The notes below the pieces were generated by a model. It did not search any database. It saw only the letters and a list, made by a program, of their open reading frames with translations, and was not told the DNA's origin. Position numbers and translations under genes: made by a program. From an uncultured Lachnospira sp. (GTDB lineage: Bacteria; Bacillota; Clostridia; Lachnospirales; Lachnospiraceae), in assembly GCA_934358235.1 (NCBI GenBank), contig CAKRKK010000079.1, positions 1 to 10,108 of the forward strand: DNA of 10,108 nt, read 5' to 3'. The stretch's first letter is position 1. Every line of letters starts with the position of its first letter. Below are positions 1-10,108 of the stretch, piece by piece.

Positions 1-54
1 GAATTAAAGAAGTATACCTTCAGATAAAGGCAGAGTATATAAAATCATAACGTA

Positions 55-142
55 AATATAAATAAGCTATTAGGAAAATAGCAGGAAGATATAAAGAAGA
101 TATAAAGTAGCTACAAGGAAGATATAAAGAAAATATAAGGAA
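55..142. repeat. 11-bp tandem repeat, about eight units, in the exporter leader
   Basis: Reading in steps of 11 from position 55 gives aatataaataa, gctattaggaa, aatagcaggaa, gatataaagaa, gatataaagta, gctacaaggaa, gatataaagaa and aatataaggaa. The two gatataaagaa units (88-98 and 121-131) are identical, and the gctaNNaggaa and aatataaggaa types recur. The period is exact, with no indels. The last unit ends at 142 and merges with the purine-rich Shine-Dalgarno region at 139-147, just before the start codon at 155. Many units end in AGGAA or AAGAA, so they look like weak ribosome-binding sequences themselves. No clear promoter can be separated from the repeat. Copy-number variation is plausible but cannot be seen in one sequence. 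Confidence 0.8.
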
Positions 143-154
143 GGAGGGGCTGAG

Positions 155-970
155 ATGATACAGGCGGTTAAGGCTGGTGATACAAAAAAAGAAACTACAG
201 GAACGGATGTGAAGAAAACAGGGCAGCCGGATTATAAGCTGCTTATTGATACGGCGGCACTTGCAGGCACTATTATGTTAGAGAACGGAGCTGAGATATA
301 CCGTGTAGAGGAAACGATAAATTATATACTCAAAACCTCAGGTCTTAAAACAAGTGAAGCATTTGTAGTGTCAACAGGTATTATGATATCACTTGACGAT
401 CCATCAATAGATGCACTTACAGTTATAAGGCGCGTGAATAAGGGTGCGACCAATCTTAATGTAATAGCCCAGGTAAATGATATATCAAGAAAGTTCTACA
501 TGAGAATTATATCCTTAGATGAGGCCTTTTCGCAGCTTAAGCATCTTAAGAAATCCCAGTATCCCTGGTGGCTTAAGGATATATGTACTGTTTTTGTTGT
601 GGCCTTTTTTGCTGGGATGTATGGTGGTGATTTTAAGGATATGGCAGCAACGGCAATAGTTGGAATATTTCTTGCAGTGTGGCTTCATATCGGAAAGAAA
701 ATTGCACTAAATCCACTTATAAATGATCTTGTGGCATCTATAGTAATATCAGTTATTGCCTATGTTACGGTGCAGGCAGGAATAGGCTCGCATATCGACA
801 GGATAATCATAGGCTCAATTATGGTGCTTGTACCTGGTGCAGCCATAACCAATGCCATAAGAGATACACTTCATGGGGATTACGCTTCAGGTAATGCAAA
901 TATACTGCAGGCGTTTACAGAGGCGGCGATGATTGCCCTTGGAGTATATGTGGGATTATTATTATTGTAG
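155..970 (+). CDS. Threonine/serine exporter family protein, YjjP-like (ThrE N-terminal half, DUF1212)
   Basis: This is a 271-residue integral membrane protein of the ThrE/YjjP family, which exports small amino acids (threonine, serine) in Corynebacterium and has been linked to dicarboxylate export in E. coli as YjjP/YjjB. The family signature GAEIYRVEET lies at residues 45-54 in a soluble N-terminal region. Five hydrophobic segments follow, at about 143-158, 164-180, 192-211, 216-234 and 254-271, with the conserved PGAAITNAIRD at about 228-238. The ATG at 155 follows a strong AAGGAGGGG ribosome site at 141-149 with a 5-base gap. The next gene, starting 31 bases after the stop, encodes the complementary half. 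The two are almost certainly co-transcribed and form one transporter. Substrate is inferred from family only. The first 25 or so residues are polar, variable and of unknown role. Confidence 0.9.
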   Translation: MIQAVKAGDTKKETTGTDVKKTGQPDYKLLIDTAALAGTIMLENGAEIYRVEETINYILKTSGLKTSEAFVVSTGIMISLDDPSIDALTVIRRVNKGATNLNVIAQVNDISRKFYMRIISLDEAFSQLKHLKKSQYPWWLKDICTVFVVAFFAGMYGGDFKDMAATAIVGIFLAVWLHIGKKIALNPLINDLVASIVISVIAYVTVQAGIGSHIDRIIIGSIMVLVPGAAITNAIRDTLHGDYASGNANILQAFTEAAMIALGVYVGLLLL

Positions 971-1001
971 CCTGTAAATATGATTTAAAGAATGGAGAAT
1001 T

Positions 1002-1421
1002 ATGCTATTACAAAGTATATTTGCTTTTGGTGCAATAATAGGCTTTTCAGTTCTTATTGAAGCACCGAAAAGATGTCTTGTTGTTAATGGAATATTAGGT
1101 ATGGCAGGATGGGCTGTATATCTTTATACGGAAAGGTATACATCTATGCTTATGGCTACCTTTGTGTCAGGATTGGTACTGGCAGTCATATCGCATATTC
1201 TTGCGAGACTTATTAAGACACCGGTAACAACAACGCTTATTCCGTCTATACTTACGATTGTGCCGGGAGCTGGCATGTATGAGACGGTTTATTACCTGTT
1301 TACAGCAGATACACAGGAGGCACTATTAAGTCTTGTGCATACCATCGGTGCAGCAGGAGCGATTGCACTTGCTATATTCATAGTTGATGCATTTGTGGCA
1401 GTTGTTAAGAGGCTGGTGTGA
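1002..1421 (+). CDS. Threonine/serine exporter family protein, YjjB-like (ThrE C-terminal half, DUF3815)
   Basis: This 139-residue, highly hydrophobic protein is the partner of the preceding YjjP-like gene. Membrane segments are apparent at about residues 2-19, 26-43, 47-69, 75-99 and 110-133. The segment IPSILTIVPGAGMYET (about 80-95) matches the conserved core of the ThrE C-terminal family and mirrors the PGA motif of the upstream protein. Full-length ThrE carries both halves in one chain. Here, as in many Firmicutes and in E. coli, they are two adjacent genes. The start at 1002 is supported by GGAG at 994-997, only four bases before the ATG. The upstream stop lies 31 bases away, which fits an operon. 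No substrate can be read from the sequence. Confidence 0.88.
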   Translation: MLLQSIFAFGAIIGFSVLIEAPKRCLVVNGILGMAGWAVYLYTERYTSMLMATFVSGLVLAVISHILARLIKTPVTTTLIPSILTIVPGAGMYETVYYLFTADTQEALLSLVHTIGAAGAIALAIFIVDAFVAVVKRLV

Positions 1422-4400
1422 ACGCCTGCTCTTAAGGATGTTAGCAGATATGTATAAAAAAGAGAAAAGATATAGTGCAAGACTACTATAGCAGGAGTCT
1501 TAAATGCAATATTATGTTATATATATAAATTATTCTTTTGGGAAAATAAACAAAAAATATTATTTTTTTTGTTGCAATTTAGACAATTCTGTGATATTTT
1601 TAACAAAGCTTTTTTGAAGAAGGATTATAAGAGCTGGAGAATATCGGGATTTATCTGGCTTTTCTACAATGTGCTTCAGAAAAAGTTTATTATTACAATA
1701 GAATTGAAAAAACGAAAGAAAGGGAAACTATATGGCAAAGTTAAGAAATTGGATAGGTAATTTAAGAGTTGCAGCGAAATTGAAGGTATATCGTATGGCA
1801 GTACTTGTTATGACAGCATTTTTTGTACTGGTGGCGCTTGTATCAACATTAGTGATTCGTTCGAATATACGTAATATTACGGAAGTGTGGTCTCCTTCAC
1901 TTGAGTATCTGCAGGAATTAGAAACAATAACTGCTAAATATAGAATCAAGCAGTATCAGCATCTTGTAGAATCAGATTCAGCAGCTATGGCAGCCTGTGA
2001 AAAGGAAACTGATGATATGGAGAATGAGATAAAGGATACTACTGCTAAGTTAGAGAAAATAATTAATTCAAATAAGAAAGCACAGACAGGTAAAGCTGAG
2101 TTAGAAAAGGCAAGTACAGCCTGGGAGGATTACAGGTCAGCCTCAGATAATATATATAAGCTTAGTAGAGATGGCAAACAGGCTGAAGCTGCAAAGCTTA
2201 TGACTGGAAGTGTGTATGAAAGTAATAAGACATTTGTAGAAAAGTTAAATATATTATGTGATGATTTCCAGGCGAAATTAGATGCGGCAAAAGCAATTGC
2301 TAATATATGTACTATAATTATCTTTATTGTCATTATTATAACAGGAATTGCGATTGTAGTGATTTCAACAATTATTGGTAGAATAATATCAGACTCAATC
2401 ACAGAACCAGTACGTCAGATTGATGAGGCAGTTGCCAGTCTTAGAAAGGGTGAACTGTCTAACGTGGATATGCTTACATATGAAGCTGATGATGAGTTTG
2501 GTGATACTATTACAAGGCTTAAGGAAGCTATGGGCATTCTTTCGGCTTATGTCAGTGAGATTTCACAGGAGGTTAAATTCATAGCACAGGGTGATTTAAC
2601 AAGAAATGGTGATGATATTACACCATTTCTGGGTGATTTTTCAGAATTAAAGGATTCACTTGTTTACATTTTAAAGCGTTTTAACAGTACATTGTCAGAA
2701 ATAAGCAATATTGCAGAACAGGTTACACATAATGCCAAGGAAGTAGAAAGTGCATCAAAGTCGTTAGCAGATGGTGCAACAGAGCAGGCAGGAGTTATTC
2801 AGGAGCTTAATGCCACAATAGATACAGTTGTTGATCTTGCAGTGGATACAGCAAGTGAAACAAAGAATGCATCTGAACGTGTAAAGGCTTCTGCAAACAA
2901 AGCAAACGATGAAAAAGAAAAAATGAATATTCTTCTGACAGAAATGGAGCACATTACAGAAATATCTAAGGAAATAGGTAATATTATTACTGATATTGAA
3001 GATATTGCTTCGCAGACTAATCTGTTAGCTCTTAATGCATCTATTGAGGCTGCAAGGGCAGGTGAGGCAGGAAAAGGCTTTGCAGTAGTTGCAGACCAGA
3101 TAGGAAAGCTTGCATCAGATAGTGCTAAGTCAGCGGTAAATACAAGAGAATTAATCGATAAGACTTTAGTTGAAATCCAGAAGGGTAATGAAATTACAAG
3201 AACAACAGCAGATGCCTTTAACCAGATTATTGCAGATATGGATTCATTCGCAGAAATGGCACAGAATACTATGGAGAAGGCTAATACACAGGCAGAGTCA
3301 TTAGAACAGATTGGACAGGGTATTGAACAGCTTTCAGGTGTAGTACAGGGTACTGCAGCATCCTCAGAAGAGAATACAGCAATCAGTATTAACCTCGCAG
3401 AGGGTGCAGATAAGATGAATGAACGTGTAAACAGATTTAAGCTCTTTAAAGATTAAAGGTTTATCATAAAGCTATTATGAAGGAAAGGTTCTTGTTGTGA
3501 GTGAGAATATATTTAAAGTATTTGGTGAACAGACAAAACCGCAAAGGCGATGAATGATGAAAGGGATTATGAACTGTATAAAAATATAATTCCGATGGCA
3601 CATAGCATTAATGTCAAGATATGTGCCGAAGGCATTGAGCAGAAGGAATGGTGCCAGAAAATGAAGGAAATGCAGGTGGATTATTTGCAGGGCTATTATT
3701 ATGGCAGACCATGCGCAAGGGAACAGTTTATTCAGCAATATACAGATAGTATAAATGCCAAATAATACAAATAGCAAAAAATAAAAATATTAAATAGTAT
3801 AAATATCAAATAATATAAATATCAGATGGTATAAACATTAAATATTAAACAGCAGCTACGGGAACGTCACACTAATAATTAGTGCGGTGTTCCTTTTTTC
3901 ATGCTAAGTGAAGGATTTATTCTTAATATGTCTTAATTCATTTTCAGAAATTTATTCCAGAAAGTTCCAGGAAATACGCAGGAATGCGTAGGAATATATA
4001 TGAGTTAGGATGACACCTGTTATTAAGTTATGTTATAATCATAAAATACATGTAAGCTGTAATAAAGCGTAAGTGTTATTACGGAAATAATTCAGTAGAG
4101 GAGAATATGATGGCAGAGCAGGAAAATAGTAAAGACTTAATAAGTGTATTATGGAGTGGGGCAGATATACTCCGTTCAAAAATGGATGCTAATGAATATA
4201 AGGATTATTTGCTTGGAATCGTGTTTTACAAATATTTGTCAGATTCATTTTTGATTAAAGTATATGACCTGATATATGATGAGAAACCAGACACTTTAAA
4301 GACAGCATTGGATGCATACAAGGAAATATTACAGGATGAAAGTGTAGAAGAATTAAAGGAACAGATAAAGTTGGAATGTCACTATGTAATTGAGCCAGAA

Positions 4401-7400
4401 TTGACATATACAAGCTTTGCAGATGCAGCAAGAAATAATATGTTTAACCGTGAACAGTTGCAGAAGGCTTTCAATAATATTGAGCAGAGTGATTCATTGT
4501 TTCAGGATCTGTTTACAGATATTGACATGTATTCTAACAGACTTGGAACTGGTGATCAGAAGCAGAGCGATACAATATCCAGCCTTATAAAGGAAATAGA
4601 TAAGGCTGATCTGTTAAATTCTGATGCAGATGTGCTTGGAAATGCATATGAATATCTAATAGGCCAGTTTGCCTCAGAAACAGGTAAGAAAGCAGGAGAA
4701 TTCTATACACCTCAGGCTGTATCAAAGATACTTACAAGAATAGCTATTGACGGACAGGAAACAAAGAAAGGACTTTCCGTATATGATCCTTGTATGGGTT
4801 CTGGTTCTTTGCTTCTTAATGCCAAGAAATATTCAAATGAGCCTGCTTATATAAGATATTATGGTCAGGAGCTTATGACTTCAACTTATAATCTTGCAAG
4901 GATGAATATGTTTCTACACGGAGTAACACCTGATAATCAGAAGCTGCGTAATGGTGATACATTAGATGGCGACTGGCCGACAGGTGAGGAGACTGACTTT
5001 AATATGGTACTTATGAATCCTCCTTATTCAGCAAAGTGGAGTGCTGCACCGGGATTCTTACAGGACGAAAGATTTAGTGACTACGGAGTACTTGCACCTA
5101 AGTCTAAAGCGGATTATGCATTTTTGCTTCACGGATTATATCATCTGAAGAGCAATGGAACGATGGCAATCGTACTTCCTCATGGTGTACTATTCAGAGG
5201 GGCAGCAGAGGGGAAGATAAGAGAAAAGCTTCTACGTTCAGGTAATATATATGCGGTGATAGGATTACCAGCTAATCTATTCTATAACACATCTATACCT
5301 ACGTGCATTATAGTATTAAAGAAGCATAGAGATGGAAGAGATGTATTATTCATAGATGCATCTAAGAAGTTTGATAAGGGCAAGAAACAGAATGCAATGA
5401 CAGATAAGCACATAGATGAGGTCATTGATTTATATAAGAGAAGAGAAACGGTAGATAAGGAAGCTTATCTGGCAAGCTTTGAAGACATTGAGAAGAATGA
5501 TTTTAATCTGAATATTCCAAGATATGTGGACAATTTCGAACAGGAGGAACAGATTGATATAAATATGCTTCTTTCAGACATGAAAAAAACAGATGATGAG
5601 ATAGAAAAAGTACAGAGTGAGTTCTTGTCACTCCTTAAAAATCTAACATCTGAGGATGAAAACATAAAGGCATCTTTAAACAATATTATTAGTATGATTG
5701 AGGGGTGAAAATGATGAAAAATCCTAAGATTAGATTTAAGGGGTTTGATGGAGATTGGGAACAGCGTAAGTTTTCTGAGATTGCATCAAGAGAGTCGACT
5801 GCACAAGAATCGTCAAGATATTTTCCAAGTGTGGAATATGAGGATGTTATTACAGAAGCAGGACGGTTAAATAAAGATGTCAATCAAAAAGAGGTTGTCA
5901 AAAAAGGAATTGTTTTTGACGGTTCTCAGGTACTGTATGGAAAGCTTCGTCCATATCTTCATAATTGGCTAAACCCTGATTTTTCGGGCGTTGCAGTAGG
6001 TGATTGGTGGGTGTTAAAACCTATTGATACAGATAAATTTTTCTTGTATAGACTTGTTCAAACGCAGCAATTTGATGATATTGCAAATCAATCTGCTGGC
6101 TCAAAAATGCCAAGAGCAGATTGGAATTTGGTGTCAAATTCAGAGTTTGCAGTACCAGTTTCACAGGATGAGCAGACTATGATTGGAGAGTATTTTTCTG
6201 GCTTAGATACTCTCATCACTCTTCATCAGCAGAAGTGAATTTTTAAGTCTATCAAAACTACTTTCGATGATGAAGAGTGATAAGGTTGTCGAGGGACTCA
6301 AAATAAGCACCTATTTTATATTGTTCTTCAATCGAAGCCACATAAATTGATTGCCTGAGAAAATGCTCATTATCCAACTTGTTTGATGAAGAACCTGATG
6401 AAGTAATAGCCTTAGCATATATGGGTGCCATTACTGACTCTAACTGAATTGCTCTTTTCCAATACCGATTATCATAAGGTAACTTGTGCCTGTATATAGG
6501 AAAAAGTTCAGAAATTACGCCATCTCCGATATCATTAGCCACAAATCTGCCAAACAAAAAATCTTTATTCGAATGCCCTTCAAATGCAATGTCTCCAGTT
6601 CTCATTACATAAGTTCTGGTATCAATATTATTAGTTTGAACTTTATCCTCATCTTGAAAATACATTTGTGCAACAGATATCCATCTGTCTTTTCCAAACT
6701 GTCCGTTGTTACGTTCGTTTATTTTTTCAAATTCATCCCCCAACTTACGCTGTTCCCAATCAATTGCCTCCGTCCATAATTGAATAGATATTTATTAAAT
6801 GCCGTCGTCGTACTCTGGTGTTATTGATAATAATATTATTTTCCCCAACATCCTTTGTTTTTTTAATAAGTTATATTATAATTGTGAGAAGAGGTTATGA
6901 TATAACAGACAGAGGCTAAAGGGGGATAATTACATATGGCAGAATTAGAGTCAGCAATAGAAAGCAAGCTTATAGAACAGCTTGTATATGGCGAATCTCA
7001 ATGGACGTATAGACCAGATATAAAAACAGAAGAAGATTTGTGGAATAATTTCAGATATATTCTTGAGCAGAATAATAAGGACAGACTAGATGGAGAAAGT
7101 TTGTCTGATGCAGAGTTTGAACAGGTTAAGAATCAGCTTCAGTTTTCATCATTTTACAAGGCAGGAGAATGGCTTGTAGGGGAGAATGGTAAGGTTCAGG
7201 TACATGTGCAAAGAGATACTAAAAGAATTCATCTTGTTGTTATGAATCACGAGCATATAGCTGGTGGAAGCAGTGTATACGAGGTTATAAACCAATATAG
7301 TACATTAGCATTAGATAATGATGTATCAGGTGAAGATTCATCAAGAAATAGAAGGTTTGATGTTACGCTGCTTATTAATGGACTTCCTATGATTCATATA

Positions 7401-10108
7401 GAATTAAAGAATAAGCAGCATTCCTATATGGAAGCATTTAATCAGATAAAAAAATATATTGGAGAGGGAAAGTTTACTGGTATATTTTCAGCCGTACAGA
7501 TGTTTGTTGTCAGTAATGGTGTAGAAACTAAGTATTTTTCGGCAGCGAGTGATACAGAGCTTAATTCTAAGTTTATAAGTGGATGGCTTGATAAAGACAA
7601 CAATCCTGTAACGAATTACATAGATTTTGCAAAATGTGTGTTGCGCATACCAGAGGCTCATGAAATGATAGCCAGATATACGGTATTGGATGAGAAAGCA
7701 AAGAAACTTATATTATTAAGACCTTATCAGATACATGCGATTGAAGCTATAAGAGCTGCATCAAAGCATGGCATGTCAGGTTTTGTGTGGCATACAACGG
7801 GTTCTGGTAAAACACTTACATCTTATAAAGCAACAAGAAATCTGCTTATGGATATTCCGGCTCTTGATAAGGCTATATTTCTTATAGATAGAAAAGATCT
7901 TGATACCCAGACAACTATGGCGTTTCAGGCATATGCTAACAATGACCTTGTAGATGTTGATGAAACCTCTAACGTGGGGGATTTAAAGAGAAAGTTAAGG
8001 TCAGAGGATAGACAGGTTATTGTTACAACAATTCAGAAGCTACAAAGACTTATAACAAGAAGACTAGAAGAGGATACAGCAGAATACAACAGAATAAGAA
8101 GCCTTAAGATAGCATTTGTTGTGGATGAATGTCATAGAGCAGTTACACCAGGAACTAAAAGAGAGTTAGAGAGGTTTTTCGGTAATTCGTTATGGTTTGG
8201 ATTTACGGGAACACCAAGATTTGCAGAGAATCCTTATCCACAGATGGGAGATCTGCCACGTACAACAGAAGAATTATATGGTGCCTGCCTTCATAAGTAT
8301 ACTATACAGAATGCTATACATGATGGAGCCGTTCTTGGCTTTCAGGTAGAACATGATGGACCTAAGAATATGTCGGATGAAACAGATAGCAGCTTGTATG
8401 ATAATGAGAAACATATGTTGAAGGTTCTGGATATTATTCTGAATAAATCTTATCACAAGCTTGGATTTCAGAATGGTAAGGGTGAAACGTATGAGGGTAT
8501 TCTGACAACAAGTTCGATACAACAGGCACAGAAATATTATGATTTGCTTACCTGTGTAAAGAATGGCGAAGCACCACTTAAGATAGATGAAAAGATAAAG
8601 CAGGTTTTACCAGATTTTCCTAAGTTTGCTATAACATATTCTGTATCGGAGAATGAGGAAAGCTCACAGGTTAACCAGAAGAAAATGCAGAACTCGTTAG
8701 ACGATTACTATAAGATGTTTGGAAAACAGTATGATTTGTCACAGATTCAGTTATATAATGAGAATCTTAATAACAGGCTTGCAAGAAAGAACCCTTTGTA
8801 TAAAAGGCGTAGTGAACAGCTTGATCTTGTTATAGTTGTTGACCGTCTGCTTACGGGCTTTGATGCGCCTTGTCTTTCAACTATATTTATAGATAGACAG
8901 CCTATGGGACCACACGATCTCATTCAGACATTTTCAAGAACTAACCGTATATTTGACAAGAATAAGGCATATGGTCAGATAGTAACATTTCAGGCACCAC
9001 ATCTTTTTAAAGATAGTGTGGATAAGGCGGTAAAGCTTTATTCAGCAGGTGGAACAAACGAAACAATTCTTGCAGAGTGGGAAGAAGTTGAACCGGCTTT
9101 TAGAAGGGCGCTTGCAGCACTTAAGGGAATGGCACCAGCACCATCGGATGAGTCTGCTATGTCATTAAAAGAGAAGGAAGCATTTGTTAAGGTATTTCAG
9201 AACTTTGACCGATTGTTTGCACAGCTTAAGTCTTTTTCTAAGTATGATGACAATCTGCTGGAGGAATATGGTATAACGCAGGAGGAATATGATGACTATG
9301 CGGGACATTATATTAATGCTTTAGAGGAGATTAAGGCAAACAGACCAGATGATGGCAAGGATGGACCGGATATGCCAGATATAAACCAGGAATATGAGCT
9401 TATGGCATATAGCAGCACAAAGATAGATTATGAATATATTATTCATCTTATCCAGAATATTGTAACACCTGATGAGGAGGTTGATTCACAGGAAAGGAAG
9501 AGAAAAATAGACGAAGCTAAACAGTATGTGGATGAACTTCATAAGGACAATCCTAAGGTTGCAGATATTATGTTTAACATTATAGATGACATAGAGAATG
9601 ATGATAATAAGTACAAGGGACAGTCTATTCTAAATATAGTTGAGAATATGAAAGCAACCTGTGTGAACAAGGTTGTTAATGATTTCTGTGCTACATGGCA
9701 TGCATCTAAAGAGGATGTTATGTATGCGGCTACGCATTATAGAAATGGGCAGATTCCTAATGAAAGTGCTATTAAAGCAACTGGTAATTATAACCAGTAT
9801 ATTTCTGTAAATGAAAGTAAAGTACCTAAATTTATATATTATAAACGTTTAATAGAAGAATTGCGAAAAATATTAGAGGAAGAAATAAAACCTCTTACTG
9901 GTCGTTAAATAATAAAGATGATATCGGTATTGTGAAACCTGATGTTTTGTATTTATCAGGGTTTATGATATAGATATCATCTTTTTATATATGTTCAATA
10001 AATAATCTTGGACTTTATATCTGCTTGATTATTAACGTTTGTTGTTATGGCAATAAAAGTGTATCAGCGTAAGTATCTTGTTCTTAAAGTGTAGCTATTA
10101 ATAAAACA

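Overview
The window comes from a low-GC, AT-rich Gram-positive chromosome. Codon use (many ATA, AGA and CTT codons), the proteins and the Shine-Dalgarno sites suggest a motile gut-type clostridial organism, most likely Lachnospiraceae. This placement is inferred from style and gene content, not from a marker gene. Every confidently called gene reads rightwards. The one exception is a silent cassette on the minus strand.

Layout. (1) 1-154 is a leader made largely of an 11-bp tandem repeat (55-142) that runs straight into the ribosome binding site of the first gene. (2) 155-1421 holds a two-gene operon for a split ThrE-type exporter: a YjjP/DUF1212-like protein, then a YjjB/DUF3815-like protein. 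(3) 1422-1731 is gene-free and AT-rich. (4) 1732-3456 is a methyl-accepting chemotaxis protein. It is followed by the wreck of a cyclic-di-GMP phosphodiesterase (EAL) gene (3497-3765), a 16-bp tandem repeat that begins in the last codons of that wreck (3748-3843), and a clear intrinsic terminator (3861-3899). (5) 3900-4106 is the control region of a type I restriction-modification locus, with phased TTCC/GGAA half-sites, a strong extended -10 promoter and a leader hairpin. (6) 4107-9908 is the locus itself: hsdM, a half-length hsdS, a second half-length hsdS in opposite orientation, then hsdR behind its own promoter. (7) 9909-10108 has a long hairpin terminator and no recognisable gene.

The most notable feature is the specificity module. 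The expressed hsdS (one target recognition domain) and the inverted, startless second half are bounded by a perfect 20-bp inverted repeat (5753-5772 and 6742-6761). In both copies this repeat encodes the same DWEQRK protein segment in frame. Inversion of the 1009 bp between the repeats would replace the first recognition domain with the second behind the same start and ribosome binding site, without touching hsdM or hsdR. The layout therefore looks like a two-state DNA-specificity switch. It is unusual because each state encodes only a half HsdS, and both halves stop at the same point, just before the long conserved helix that normally follows. No recombinase gene is visible in the window.

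How the genes work together: HsdM, HsdS and HsdR would form a type I methyltransferase/restriction complex whose DNA target depends on which half-HsdS is in the expressed position. The exporter pair and the chemoreceptor are ordinary housekeeping or sensory neighbours with no evident link to it.
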